A stretch of 64,000 nt of DNA from Pseudisothecium myosuroides. Lineage: Eukaryota; Streptophyta; Bryopsida; Hypnales; Lembophyllaceae. Of the stretch, positions 49,222-60,299 are shown in pieces. The stretch lies in the NCBI GenBank assembly GCA_951799445.1, contig OX637295.1:6076001-6140000 (forward strand), written 5' to 3'. Both the position numbers and the translations under genes were made by a program. Numbering within the stretch: position 1 is the first letter of the stretch; each line of letters starts with the position of its first letter. The notes beneath the pieces were generated by a model, which saw only the letters and a program-made list of their open reading frames with translations, made no database searches and had not been told where the DNA came from.

Positions 49222-49513
49222 GTCATTCCAATGCAAAAAAGTAGCCTTTGACAAAATGCCAAGCTCTTGCTAGAGACACCATACATCTTCTCTCCAGTTA
49301 ACTGTGATAGTAATAAGGTCATGTTTTCAAAGTGAAGAATTATTGAAAAAGAAATTCAATGCATAATCCAAAGACAAATTCATAGTTCATCATTCACTAG
49401 TACTGGGTTTTTTTAGAGACAATGCGCTATCCCTTATAGGAATTCAAGGTAATGAAAGTATACATTGATAGATGAAATTACAGTGCCACCAACAATATGG
49501 CAAGAAAAAGAAA
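49222..49513. other. 3' flank of terpene synthase 1 (duplicated)
   Basis: This matches 63503-63787 (for example AATGCATAATCCAAAGACAA, TTCATAGTTCATCATTCA, GGAATTCAAGGTAATGAAAG). It should contain the 3' UTR of the minus-strand gene. Confidence 0.7.
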
Positions 49514-50788
49514 TTAGAGCCCTAGCCCTTTGGCATGAGGAAGGGTTTTCCAAATACCGGTCACGTCCCTCATTTCAGGAAAGATAGAATCAAGTTGCCG
49601 ATAGCGCTTGTCTATGAAACTATAGTAAATATTTCCAGAAATGAGAGCTTTGATATCCTGCAAGTGATTTCGCAAAGTGGAGCTCCAAGCTATAGCCTCC
49701 AAATCCATGATCGTTTGAGCATAACTGTTCACCAAGTCTAGCGCCATATGCACTGTTTGGACAAAAGGCTTCCCTTTACATTCCATCAGCACGGTGATCA
49801 AATTGCGAGGGTTTTGTTCTATCAAGCTCTCCTTGTGGTATGAGAAGACATCGTTTACAAATGCAAGATGGATGGAAGTTGTCATTGTTACGTTTTCAAA
49901 GTATGGATTCACCCTCAATATACCCGGAATGTAGGAATCGTTGGCAAACTCTATTGCCAACTGAACAAAATATGCACCAATATTTAAAGTACGCATAGCA
50001 GCATAGGACTCCACATCTTGGAAGCATGAGTTATGGCCGTAGACAATATCCGCATAGCTAGCAACACTTCCACGATGGTGTTCCACATATCTCGCGACAT
50101 AATAATTGAACCATTCAGGGTTGGACAACTCCAGCATGTCCCGTCCTGACTCCCACATTAAGGTCTCAATCAAAGAAGTGGGATTGCTTGGCTGCACTTG
50201 CTGACTAAAAATTGCATCTAGGTGGTTGAGATATTCTTGAATTTTTTCGGGCCCTCCACATGCACTTTGGCTAATGCCATATTGGTCTTGATGAAATAGA
50301 TCTGGAGCGTCGAAAAAGAGATCATCCAACAAGAACATCAATGCATAACTAATGGAAATTGCTACGAGACGATCAACACTGATTACTTCAGGGTGCATGT
50401 AGCTTGCTGAAGAAAGGCCCGCCCTACAACAGGAGTCCAATAAATTGACATTATGATGTCTCTCGACATATTGCTGCAAGCGTTTTTCAGCCTCGTGTGT
50501 GTACTTGGATTGCTGCAAAGGTAGGATGCCATCAATGACCAAAGAGAGCAAGGAAGGAAGCTGATCATCAACTATAGAGGCAGGTTTGGTTGGTGACGTA
50601 GGATCCACGAGCTCCACAGTCTTCATCCCTGAATAAGCCAAATCCAAGATTAGGGTCTTCAAAATGGAGTCAAAACAAGAAGAGTAATTAATCCCATGTT
50701 CTTTAGTGAAGGATGGATGTTTCAAGTTTTTATCGTCACTTGTATACAAGGCAACAGAGCATCTGAGATGCAGCCAATGAGACGCCAT
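49514..50788 (-). CDS. Microbial-type terpene synthase (MTPSL)
   Basis: A single uninterrupted frame of 424 residues from ATG 50788 (MASHWLHLRC; context CCCATGG). It encodes a class I terpene synthase of the microbial-like type found in non-seed plants. The metal-binding motif DDLFFD is at 155-160, in the DDxxxD form. A pyrophosphate-sensor Arg sits at 266 (MRTLNIG), 46 residues before the NSE motif, as in bacterial enzymes. The NSE triad NDVFSYHKE is at 312-320 and an RY pair at 395-396. Such enzymes ionise farnesyl, geranyl or geranylgeranyl diphosphate to make mono-, sesqui- or diterpenes; the product cannot be predicted. The region before the DDxxxD motif is longer (about 150 residues) than in typical members, so the N-terminus is less certain. 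A GTG-initiated extension of eight codons exists but is unlikely. No plant plastid targeting is obvious. Confidence 0.9.
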   Translation of the reverse strand: MASHWLHLRCSVALYTSDDKNLKHPSFTKEHGINYSSCFDSILKTLILDLAYSGMKTVELVDPTSPTKPASIVDDQLPSLLSLVIDGILPLQQSKYTHEAEKRLQQYVERHHNVNLLDSCCRAGLSSASYMHPEVISVDRLVAISISYALMFLLDDLFFDAPDLFHQDQYGISQSACGGPEKIQEYLNHLDAIFSQQVQPSNPTSLIETLMWESGRDMLELSNPEWFNYYVARYVEHHRGSVASYADIVYGHNSCFQDVESYAAMRTLNIGAYFVQLAIEFANDSYIPGILRVNPYFENVTMTTSIHLAFVNDVFSYHKESLIEQNPRNLITVLMECKGKPFVQTVHMALDLVNSYAQTIMDLEAIAWSSTLRNHLQDIKALISGNIYYSFIDKRYRQLDSIFPEMRDVTGIWKTLPHAKGLGL

Positions 50789-51793
50789 GGGGGACAAAAT
50801 GCGCCATTGCACAACACAAATCTACTTTGGTAATCAAGAACTACATCTTTTTTTGCAATTTTTTTTCCAGATCTCTTTTAATTGGATGAATTTTGGATGA
50901 ATATGATTTCAAACTGATTTACTATTTTAAAGGTTGATGACTTTAGTGGGCATTTTTTCAGCAATAAAAGAAAGATGGCTATGTACAAGAGTATTTCGAG
51001 ATGCTCATAGTTGCATCCTCTTAAGGACCAAGAGGTAATTCAAATATCTAGTATTGTGAAGATGTATTATAGAATGCAACTAAGAGGAATAACTAGATAG
51101 TGGGTCTTTTTAAAGTTACAAAACATGATTAATAGAACATATCAATAAGGTTGGTTTTACTACTACACTTACCATATTTAATTGTCAGATTATATACCAA
51201 AATTGATCATTCTATTTAAATTTATTTATAGATTGAATACTAGTACTCTTCCCATTTTCATGAGTTCACAACACACTAACAGTTATACTGCCGATCCTCC
51301 CCTTTCATTGGCTCTGAGGTGCAAGTATTCATACATATCAAAACAGTTTTGCTATGCTACAAGTTAGATTTGTGTTAGTTTTGCTATGTTACAGTTCCTG
51401 CACTGGAACTGTTGAGACACAATCAATTCAGCAGTGTACAGCAAATTTCAAAGGTGAAGTAGAAACTATTTGAAGCTATTGCACAAAGCCTGCATTTTGT
51501 GCTTTAGTTGCCACCACATACAAGTGAAGAATCTGAAAAATACCCGCGGAAATCGCAGGACAGGAAAGGCTCTGTACTGTAAGCTTACAGAACAGTGCCC
51601 TCCCAAAATGACTGCTTCCAGCCCTCTGCCTTTCAGCAGTCTACTGGGAGGGCATTGCACAGCTCTCTCCCCACGCACAAAAACAAGCACTGTCCATGGC
51701 AAATTAATCTGCAGGAGGCACTGAGAAGATGTCCCTTGTCATGTTCCCCTCATACTGAGCAATTTGCCCAAAAAACAAGGGGTGAAGGTTTAC
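50789..51793. other. Between terpene synthase 1 and the upstream exon
   Basis: If the exon at 51794-51884 belongs to the synthase gene, this is an intron; otherwise it is the synthase promoter. Acceptors near 50832 and 50855 do not join that exon to the synthase in frame. No other gene is recognised. Confidence 0.35.
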
Positions 51794-51884
51794 CATTCAA
51801 AACGTGCACACCAGCATCCTTGGCAGGGACTTGAACATCAGATGCATCTGCAGCATGGGAGACAATAGGCGAAGCTTGCTCCAT
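51794..51884 (-). CDS. Candidate first exon (MEQASPIVSHAADASD...), gene uncertain
   Basis: From ATG 51884 a 30-codon frame runs to a GGTAAAC donor, leaving one base. It sits 115 bases downstream of a TATAAA box, with the leader between. The peptide is not recognised and could be an N-terminal extension of the terpene synthase or of another transcript. Its beginning is duplicated at 52860. Confidence 0.4.
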
Positions 51885-52047
51885 GATCAACCCAAAGGGG
51901 CTGTAACCTCACAGGAAATTCTCACAGGAAATTTGCCGTGTGTGCACTCTTGCTAACGTACAGACTGACTCATGAAAACAGCAAAGGGAGTCTCTATTTT
52001 ATAGGCCACACTGCTGTCCCAGAATATCACCAGGGTGGGACCGTTGC
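51851..52047 (-). promoter_or_regulatory. TATA promoter and leader, copy 1
   Basis: On the minus strand: a GGTCCCACCCTGGTGATATTC block, then CTATAAAATAG (TATA at 52003-51998), a leader of about 85 bases with a doubled TTTCCTGTGAG, and the start ATG at 51884. The whole 197 bases recur as a direct copy at 52827-53024 with about 90% visual identity. Confidence 0.6.
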
Positions 52048-52826
52048 ACAAATAATGGTGACGTAGACAGTAGACAGTAGGTAAGCAAACTTTGAAATAC
52101 CCAATCCACGGAATCAGCCTCTCATCCTGCTGGAAACCTTCGCAGTGTGTTTCCTTAACACCCTTGTGTTGAAAAATAAATAAATAAATAAAAACCCATT
52201 CCACTAACCACCTTTAGCCTCGGTTATTATGCTCATTGTGTGGTACAACAATAGTCAGAAATAATGAAACTTTGCGCTGTTTGCAGCATACACTTTTTTT
52301 TTTTTTTGATAACAAATGGATACCATTGTATACACTCTCAATACCACTAAGGTAAACATGCGTGAGGTAAATACACCTAAAATTGCACTATTAAGAAATT
52401 CAAAATGGTTCCCATTATTATATTGAATTTTTTTTGTGGAATCTTGTTGGTAGTCAAAAGGAGGTTCTAAATCCTCTCCGAGTGAATTTTTTGGACATTG
52501 TATGAATAAACTACGGATTTTCAAAGTGTTACTTGTCATTTGATGCATTTTTCACAGATTGAGAAGTTAGAGATAAGCCATTAGAGTTAAACATAAAGTG
52601 AACTCTAGTTTGTAGAAGGGGTGTTAGAGGAAGGTTTAACTAAAAATAGGAGAAAATAGCCCATTGTAGTCAAAATTAGGAGTTTGCCCTCATGCCATTG
52701 CTGAAATTTTTAAATTTCTTTTCCATACAAAGAAATAGCAAGAACAATTGAATTTTTTTTTTATATAGTATGAATTTGTTATGAATTTGTGAAGTGTTAT
52801 GGCCCAAAAGAGTCTCTAGATTACTT
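52048..52826. other. Spacer between the promoter copies
   Basis: This stretch is AT-rich with an (AAAT)n run at 52171-52193 and poly-T near 52295. Frames here show no family similarity. Confidence 0.4.
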
Positions 52827-53024
52827 CAGCATGGGAGAAGAGAGGCGAAGCTTGCTCCATGATCAACCCGAAGGGACTGTAACCTCACAGGAAATTCTCA
52901 CAGAAAATTTGCCTTGTGTGCGCTCTTGCTAAACGTACAGACTGGCTCATGAAAACAGCAAAGGGAGTCTCTGTTTTATAGGCCACACTGCTGTCCCAGA
53001 ATATCACCAGGGTGCGACCGTTGC
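52827..53024 (-). promoter_or_regulatory. TATA promoter and leader, copy 2
   Basis: This is a direct copy of 51851-52047: TATAAA at 52980-52975, the same leader and an ATG at 52860 starting MEQASPLFSHAEVI-stop. The coding part diverges after about 12 codons, so this copy lacks the rest of the exon. It could still drive transcription into copy 1. Confidence 0.6.
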
Positions 53025-53049
53025 TTAGACAGTGTAAGCAGAAGCAAGC

Positions 53050-53670
53050 TTACACATGGTAACATAGAGTGTACACCATCGTAGAGTGGCCAAGTTCATC
53101 ACCGTTTTCTAGCTGCCAGCCTGAGCCGCCTGGACTTGCTCACGCAATCGAAAAGCTTTGCTGAGCACCCAGAGAAGTGATGCTGATGTCATTGGCTGTG
53201 CACAAAAAAGACGACCACGACCAGGACCTTCTATTTCGCCAAATCATGGCAGTGTGGCCTCGTAACTTAAACACATGGTCGAAGTTGCTAATAACTTACT
53301 GTATCATCACTTTTCTGCCTGAACTTGCAAGCACTCAGACAGTTTTGCCTGAGCACCCAGTGGTGTTGACGTCATTGGCTGCGCACGAAAAAGAGGACCA
53401 GGACCTTACGCCCCCATTCCCACCCATGCACCCAATTCCGTCATCATGTACCTATGGAGTACATTCTAAGAAGAAAATGTGCACCACTAGTACATGAGGC
53501 TGGGAGGAGTTCCAAAAGGGATGGGAATGGGTGCGTCTACCTTTTGTCAAAACATGGTAGAAGTTGCTAATAACTTACTCTATCATCACTTTTCTGGCAA
53601 CAAGCCTGAGCCGCCTGGACAATTTTGCTGAGCACACAGACACGTGGTGCTGATGTCATTAACCCTGTAA
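53050..53670 (+). repeat. Degenerate tandem repeat, three units
   Basis: The unit reads: GGTMGAAGTTGCTAATAACTTACT, 'tatcatcacttttctg', 'agcctgagccgcctgga', 'ttttgctgagcacccaga', 'gtgatgctgatgtcattggctg', 'gcacgaaaaagaggaccaggacctt'. Copies lie near 53090-53240, 53270-53415 and 53555-53665. Part of the unit also occurs near 46.67 kb. The open frame at 53177-53497 spans the repeat and is not supported as a gene. Confidence 0.65.
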
Positions 53671-54193
53671 CAACGGTCAGGCCATTTCGTGGCTTTTGGA
53701 TGACAATGATGTATTGTGTACAAAGATTGGAAGCATTTTTTCATCCATGCCTTTCTTGTTGACCTTTCATGGTGAATTATGAAGAGTATCCAATTGAGTT
53801 TGTAGCTAGTCTTGCCAAGTGTTTGTCTTCACATAAATGAGAAGTTAGTGAAAAAAACGAATCACACAAATATTCAATTTTAGTGTATTTGGGGAAGTTG
53901 TTGATCCTTGCTCTAAATCTAAAAAAATTCCACAAAAATGATATTTTTTGAGTTTGAGACCAACTAACAAAATGAAGGTCATCTACTCTAGTTTCTACTC
54001 CAATTTGAATTTTGAAAAAAAATCCTAATATTGAATATTTTATTGCAATTTGAACTTTGGATGTATTTTCAATGTCTATTATTTTCTAATTATAGAATGA
54101 CACGGAAATTAAGTTTACACCATGATGTTTGTCACTATAATATACACACATGGTGAAATTTTCTAATTTTTTGAAATAATTTTCTATTTGATA

Positions 54194-55092
54194 CTCCCTC
54201 AGTCCCAAAATGATCTTCTTGTTAGACAATATGTCCTAGATTAAGCTTAAATTAATTTTTTTAATTTAAAAAAAATGAGTTTTACGTAGAGTTGATGCAT
54301 TCTTATTGTCTTGTAAATTTGAATCTTAGATTAATTTTGAAAGTATGATTTTGGAGCACTTAAAAATTGGATTTTGGAGGCATTTTTGAGAAGCACCGCT
54401 AGCCAATCATTCTTCAATTCCCGCGCACTCTCTATAATTTTTATGCATTTTCTTCTCTGGCCTTTTTGCATTCCAAGCTCACGCTAGCCATGTCAAAATC
54501 TGAACAATTCTCCAAAATCAAAAGCAGTTCTCGAGGAGCCGGTCTTCTAGGAGACAAGTTTGATTGGATTGTTGTTTTTGTGCCTGGTTTTGTTATTTTA
54601 CTGCATTTTTTTAGAGATGCATGCCTCCAGCTCATACTCCCTCAGTCCCACTAAAAAGCTCCAAATTGGTTTAGGGTTTGTATCACTAAACTGCTTCATT
54701 TATTGATTTTGATCATTGAGCAAACGATTTAGAAATCAAATCATGTGTGTATCCACTCCGCCCTCCGTTTCACATCGCTTGCTCAACAATCAACAATCAA
54801 AATCAATAAATGGACCCCTTTTAGTAAAACAAACCCTAATCCAATTTGGAGCTTTTTAGTGGGACTGAGGGAGTAACTTTTTAGAGTTCAAGGGTTGAAG
54901 TCCAGTTTTGGTTCACTTTTTTATTTTGATTCTCTTGGTGTACATTGATGGCGTGTCTATTTCTATCACAAAAAAAACCATTCGAGTTCCGCACTCTTTC
55001 ATTGCGTGGGACTTTCTCCATGTCATTATAAGAAGATCATTTTGGGACACAAAATAAAGGCCAACAAGAAGATCATTTTGGGATGGAGGTAG
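54194..55092. mobile_element. Stowaway-type MITE, outer, with a nested insertion
   Basis: The inverted ends CTCCCTCAGTCCCAAAATGA and CTACCTCCATCCCAAAATGA continue to TCTTCTTGTT and are flanked by TA (54192-54193 and 55093-55094). Without the inner element it would be about 660 bp. A second copy of the right subterminal block lies at 55031-55048. There is no transposase. Confidence 0.82.
54637..54873. mobile_element. Stowaway-type MITE, inner, 237 bp
   Basis: Perfect inverted ends of about 33 bp start CTCCCTCAGTCCCACTAAAA and are flanked by TA (54635-54636 and 54874-54875). Further inverted pairs inside (for example TTTATTGATTTTGAT and its complement) let nearly the whole element fold. It is inserted within the outer MITE. 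Its ends resemble those of the element at 4685-5417. Confidence 0.88.
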
Positions 55093-55250
55093 TATGATTT
55101 TTCTTCACTTCTTCTTCAAAAAATCTCAAAAAAATCGAATTTTCTTAAAAAAAATTTAATTTTTTTATGAAGTAATGAAGACATGTAATTTCATCTCTGA
55201 AAAATAAATTAAAAAATTTCCATTCGTATCTAGTTGCAAAATGGTAATAA

Positions 55251-55590
55251 ACTGAGTGATGGGCAATGAGGTTTGAAATTAGTGGGCATGGGTCCGTCCT
55301 TTAAGGGTTAATCCTATAACGCAAGAACCTTGGCCATGTAGAAAACAATGGCGGTAGTCCATGGCCGTGGGTGCTTAACCCTTGAAGGACGTTGAGGTCC
55401 AACAGTGGTCAATGGATGACTTCATTATTTACTGTAGAAATAAAGAATGCACCCGTATTGGTTCATTAATTGAAGTAGTTTTAGTGACTACGTTGGTTAC
55501 AAGGGGTCACGTCCTTAATCCTTAACCCCTAAAGGACCATTGTCCCTTCAGGGGACAAATGTGTTTTCGGGCAGGTACCTACGGGCTGAA
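55251..55590. other. Intergenic
   Basis: Short motifs such as CCCTTRAAGGAC and AACCCYTAAAGGAC recur in both orientations near 55300, 55380, 55530 and 56450, possibly the termini of repeat 'R'. No gene is seen. Confidence 0.4.
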
Positions 55591-56460
55591 ATTTTCTCTT
55601 GATTTTCTTTAAACTTTTTTTGGAGATAGAAAAACTGGTAAGCTTTGTGGGAATATAATTTTTTTCACAATTGGTGCTTGGAAACAAAAGTAATGACCAA
55701 ATAAGCTCAAACGAGGGGACGGGGGGCAGCCTGGGCAGCAAAAAAAATGGACAAAAATTTGATTTTTTTTTTAAATATTTTTTTTCTCATAGATTATATT
55801 TTTGTCTATCTAGAAAGCTTTGATTCATTTCATTTGAATTTGTTATGAGAAAGTTATGGACATTCTTGTTTTGGGGGCAGTTAGAGCATCTTCTTGAAAA
55901 AAATAATTTGTAGGATTCATTTCTGAATGCAATTTCTTCAATTTTTTCAATTTTTTTTTACATGGTCTGATTTGCTTGCTAGAACAATCTCACCATTGGG
56001 ATTAGTGCATTTTAATTCCATCTAAAATATTTTAATATTTTAGATTTTCCTTCTATCTCGTACCTACTTCTATTTAACAATTTTTTTAAGAATGATAATT
56101 AAGATTTTTTGATTTTTTTTTTCCTTAGATTCTCAACTCAATCCTCCACCATAAAGATTTAAGGCTCAAAACTTTGTAGTGCAAAAGTTTTAAGTTAAAG
56201 ATGTTCAAAGTCAAAAAATCTAGTCCCGCAATGTGCTGAAAAACTTGTTTTTTTCACTTTAAACGCAAATATCTTGCAATCTGTGCAGTCAAAAATTTTG
56301 AAATTTTTTCCACACTCTCATACTAGTTAGGTGTAAGATCCTACGGTTAGATGTGCAAAAAAAACAATTTTCAAATTTTTTTACTCTTTGCTATAGATAT
56401 GGCAGTTTTCAGTGTTTTTTGGCAGAAAAAAGGCCTTGGTCCTTTAGGGGTTAAAGGATA
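55591..56460. repeat. Dispersed repeat 'R', most complete copy c
   Basis: This copy carries all the blocks seen in copies a, b and d. It may be bounded by inverted TTAACCCCTAAAGGAC motifs (about 55522-55540 and 56443-56456), which would make it an inverted-repeat element of about 930 bp. No coding frame was found. Confidence 0.5.
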
Positions 56461-58034
56461 GACTGTTGACAGTGGAAATCATCCCTTTGGTTATTGTGTG
56501 AGTCATTAGCTTAAAAAGTAGCAAAAACACTCATTGGAAGTCAAAATATTGTAGAAGATCTTCCCTTTTTACAACAAAATTCCAAAGATGATCAAGGAAA
56601 AAAACAACAACTCCAAGGATGAATAGTTACACTTCTGTCCTATTAGAATTTGGATTCTCTATCATCCATTGGACACAAAAAGTCCTTGTCAATGTTTAAC
56701 CCTTTATGTATTAAGAATTCATGATTTTAAGTTGCGGACTTTGATTGATCATATTGTAGAAAATATAATCTAAATTATTATATCATTAACTCAAGTGAAG
56801 AGCATTGCATGCATTGGTTTAAATAAATAATTATTAAAATTAATATAAATGCCCATATAAACTCTTCAATATTGCTTAAAAAACATGAGGCCCAATTCAG
56901 GCTTCTTAATACATAAAGGGTTAAAGGTTAAGAGAAATCATGAACCATGTCAGGCTCATAATACCTCCAAGTGGAACGAAATTTGTTGCAAATGATAGCC
57001 GAGGGTGTTTGCTAAATCAAGCATAGCCCTGTGGGGCCCTGTGCAAAAAGTGTGAAGCCAGATTCCCTCGCTGAGTGGAATTAGTGGTGTGCACCTTCTT
57101 TTTTAGATCCATACCTTAAGACAAGCTGTTTGTTTTGTTTTGTTTGTTACATTGAGATTTCCCGGACCGTGCGTCCCCCAGTGGCGTGCTTGGTACCATC
57201 GGAAAGCCCTCGGCAAGGAGGGGTGCACGGGCTTTGATTTGTGGCGATTGGACCTTAGATGGGAAAGTTATTGAATTTTGAAGTTTTTTATGAGTCAAAA
57301 ATTAAAAAAATACTTTTACTTTTATTTTGGGTGTGGCAACAACACAGGGCATACTAGTATTCATGAAATAACTTACATCTCCATTGTGATGTAGAGGATG
57401 ACACCAAATTTGACAATGTTGAGGACAAAGATCACAGTCTTGCAAGCTCAGTAGGCAGGAAATCACAGAAGCTAAAATTGAGGATGGACTATGAAAAATT
57501 GTTCCCTTGCATCCTAAGGAAACCAGAAATGAGAAAGTCCATTTGCCTTCTGAAGCTGCAGTACCAAACAGCTACAGTCAGTACAGTGTGCTGCTCCGGC
57601 CTCATTGTGGGGCAGACCAAGGCTTGTAATAAGTCTTGACTCCTAATTATTGAACTGCCCAGCCTTCAAGACCTGCCCTTCTACAATATAAATAGAGCAA
57701 AGGAAGACGGAAGGAAATATATATAATAAAAGGAACTTGACCACCTTGAAATTTATGGTAATGGAATCAGTCACCACACCTAAGAGCATTCTCAATGCTG
57801 CTCCCAACAAAAAAAGAGTGCAATGGTACATGCAATTTGTGTTCCCGTCCCCTCTTTTTCATTGTGGCTTTTCCCGTCTCAGGAGCCTCAATGCAACAAT
57901 GGTATTTGGAACCCTAAACGGCACTGTGACAACGTGTTGATGCGGCAAGAACAATTGTAGTGAGAGAAGATAGACAAAATTCAACAATGCAGGAAGCGCG
58001 GAGGATGCCGGATCTACCATTATTAGTGTTGCCC
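56461..58034. other. Intergenic; inverted copy of repeat 'Y' at its start
   Basis: 56480-56720 is an inverted, uninterrupted copy of repeat 'Y' and provides the empty site for the CACTA insertion. From 56720 to 58034 I recognise no gene. Confidence 0.4.
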
Positions 58035-58163
58035 AAGAAGTGCAAAGGAATTTGGAGGGCACAACAAAGAACCAATTTTTGTTGTGCGGGAGCCAAGAAG
58101 TGCAGAGGAATTTGGAGGGCACAACAAAGGACCAATTTTAGTTGTGCGGGAGCCAAGAAGTGG
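58035..58163 (+). repeat. 60-bp tandem repeat, 2.1 copies
   Basis: AAGAAGTGCARAGGAATTTG starts at 58035, 58095 and (truncated) 58155, with only a few differences between units. It directly abuts the reverse-transcriptase remnant. Confidence 0.85.
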
Positions 58164-58320
58164 TGAGTCCGTGAAACTAACATAGGAAGTGCCATTAGCA
58201 TTCGGGCAGGTTTTCTTTGCTTTTCTATAATCCACGCAGAACTTGCCGTTGTGGTGCTTCCACACAAGGCAGACTAAGGATATTCTAATGCCCTATGCTG
58301 CAAGGTAGTCGGGCTCTTGT
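58155..58320 (-). pseudogene. Ty3/gypsy reverse-transcriptase remnant
   Basis: On the minus strand the frame reads RQEPDYLAA-stop-GIRISLV, then VWKHHNGKFCVDYRKAKKTC and SFTDSPLL. NGK-x-(C/R)VDYRK followed about 18 residues later by FTDSLL is typical of the start of the reverse-transcriptase domain in Ty3/gypsy retrotransposons. Only about 55 residues remain. No long terminal repeats were seen nearby. Confidence 0.45.
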
Positions 58321-58505
58321 CGCAAAAGCCAAAATGGATGAAAAATCAATATTTTGAGCTTGCTAGAGCATTTTCCATTTGTCAAAAGGACATTTTTTTG
58401 TCCCCGCCAGCATTGCAAGATTTACCCCTATATGACCAAGACCTTTTTTTTTTGTCAAAAGACACTCAAAAATACCATTTCTATTGGAAAAAGAAAAATC
58501 TTTGA

Positions 58506-58507
<2 letters not shown>

Positions 58508-58539
<32 letters not shown>

Positions 58540-58541
58540 TG
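58508..58541 (+). repeat. (TTA)n microsatellite
   Basis: About eleven TTA/ATT units run without interruption. Confidence 0.9.
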
Positions 58542-60299
58542 CATAGGATCTTGCACTAGTTCTAACAATCAAATTTAATCCTATGGAACTTCTTCTTTTT
58601 GAAAAATATAAAAATTTGAGATAAAAACATATCAAGCTCTGATTATTCAAAAAAAGATGTTCCATTACTTTTTCATCACTCATCTACACAAAACAAAAAA
58701 TTCCATATAGACAAAATGTTATCTATTAAAACCAAAATAATTGAAATTTTTATTTTAAGTTTTTGTACTTTTGCTAATTTTCTCGGCAAAGTAATTCTTT
58801 TTTATGTGCCATAACTTTGGTCAAGCGGCACTAATTGAAGTATAAATTATATTTCCATAAGCTAATGTATTTTTCTATCCTCAAAATAAATCTCAAAAAA
58901 TCACTACAAAAATTTGAACTCATAGGAGCTTATCCCAACTTCCATTTGTTCCATAAGGGCCAAAAGGAAAAATTTACCGTCCTTTAAAGATTAAGTACTT
59001 CAAGAGTTTTATGTAGAACTTTCCATTAATCACAGGCTCCATATAGATCGAGCTTGATAGAGTTTCAAATTTCATACCCTACTTGTATAGATATTGCTTC
59101 TAAGTGATTCAAATTTAGAACTTGCTTACAGGAAACACGTTGCATTGGATAAGCACAAAAGATTTTTTTTTTTCACAAACAAATTCTTTGTATGAAATAA
59201 CCTGTATATTGTACCTGGGTATAAGGGATAAGGTTCGGCAAAACATAATTGAAAAAATGATTGTTGAATGTTTTTGGAAATTACTCTAAGAAGATGCCGG
59301 TAAACAAATAAATCAATGTTGCAAATGCTAAATTATTAGAAAATGAACCAGATATATATTGAAAACTTCTAAAAGTATGGCAAGTGAAAAGTTGAGTGAT
59401 GTGCTATCAATACACTATACAACACAAAAAGGGGACATGAGATTGGCAAAATCAATAATAAAAGGGAAGCCTACACACTCACAAATGAATAAATGGACAA
59501 GTGGGAGGAAGATTGTAGTTGATTAGGGTTTCTTGTATTAAAGATACCATATGCAAATTCCAATATTACAAGTTGGCCACCCTTTCAATATTTCTATAAT
59601 TAAGATGCGTACTTCTTGCAAAATATTTTATGGACTAGGAAGAAAACCTTGTATAATTTCTAAACCCCCATATAACATGGATTCTATTGTCACTTGAAGT
59701 CAAACCTCATTGAGAATTCTATTCCCGGGGAGATCACTGTCGGTTTTTTAGAAATCTACGTGAGTTAAAAGATAGGATCCATTTAATTCAAAGTAGAGAA
59801 ATTTTATATAATATATAGGGCTACTATAGGGTCCACGAAATACTACATACTCTATTATATATAAATTAGGGCACATAAAAATATCATGTAGTAGGAATTT
59901 TTATTAAAAAGTTAGCCTTGACATATAAAGGTTGTGCAAATTTTTCATAGTAAGATGAGTATAAATGTGGACATACAATTTTATGTGATGATAAAATGGA
60001 CATAGTCAAAAAAATCTCTCGGAAAATCTACAATGAAGGGTGGTTGACTAAAATTGTGACTAAAATTTTATTAATTCTAAAAGTGATTGTTAAACCACTT
60101 TTTTAAACTTTAATTAATGATTTAGCATGAAATGTCAACCTTGATAGTTGGATATGATAATTTTAATGAATCCCAATGATGAAAGAAAGAAAGAACTCTA
60201 AGTTTTATAGGAATAAGAGTCTGCTCATTTAAGGTTCCATAATAATGCCCACTGCGCTCGGAGGGCTCACCCCCCCCCTATGTTTGGAAATCACATGCA
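58542..60299. other. AT-rich gene-free stretch
   Basis: No gene, terminal repeat or array is recognised in these 1.75 kb. Confidence 0.45.

Larger units (their letters stand above)
53930..55250 (+). repeat. Dispersed repeat 'X', interrupted by nested MITEs
   Basis: 53930-54193 and 55093-55250 together match the minus strand of 5440-5770. In that uninterrupted copy the two halves meet at TTTTTGATATGAATTTTC. Here they are separated by the element 54194-55092, with one extra TA. Confidence 0.65.

Noticed and set aside
51470..51834. Overlapping frames of 78-84 codons upstream of the terpene synthase
   Set aside because: No family similarity, stops in all frames at the candidate splice sites, and no conserved copy elsewhere.
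53177..53497. 106-codon plus-strand frame with repeated HPVVLTSLAAHEKEDQDL-like motifs
   Set aside because: It spans the degenerate tandem repeat; the motif repetition comes from DNA units and there is no family similarity.
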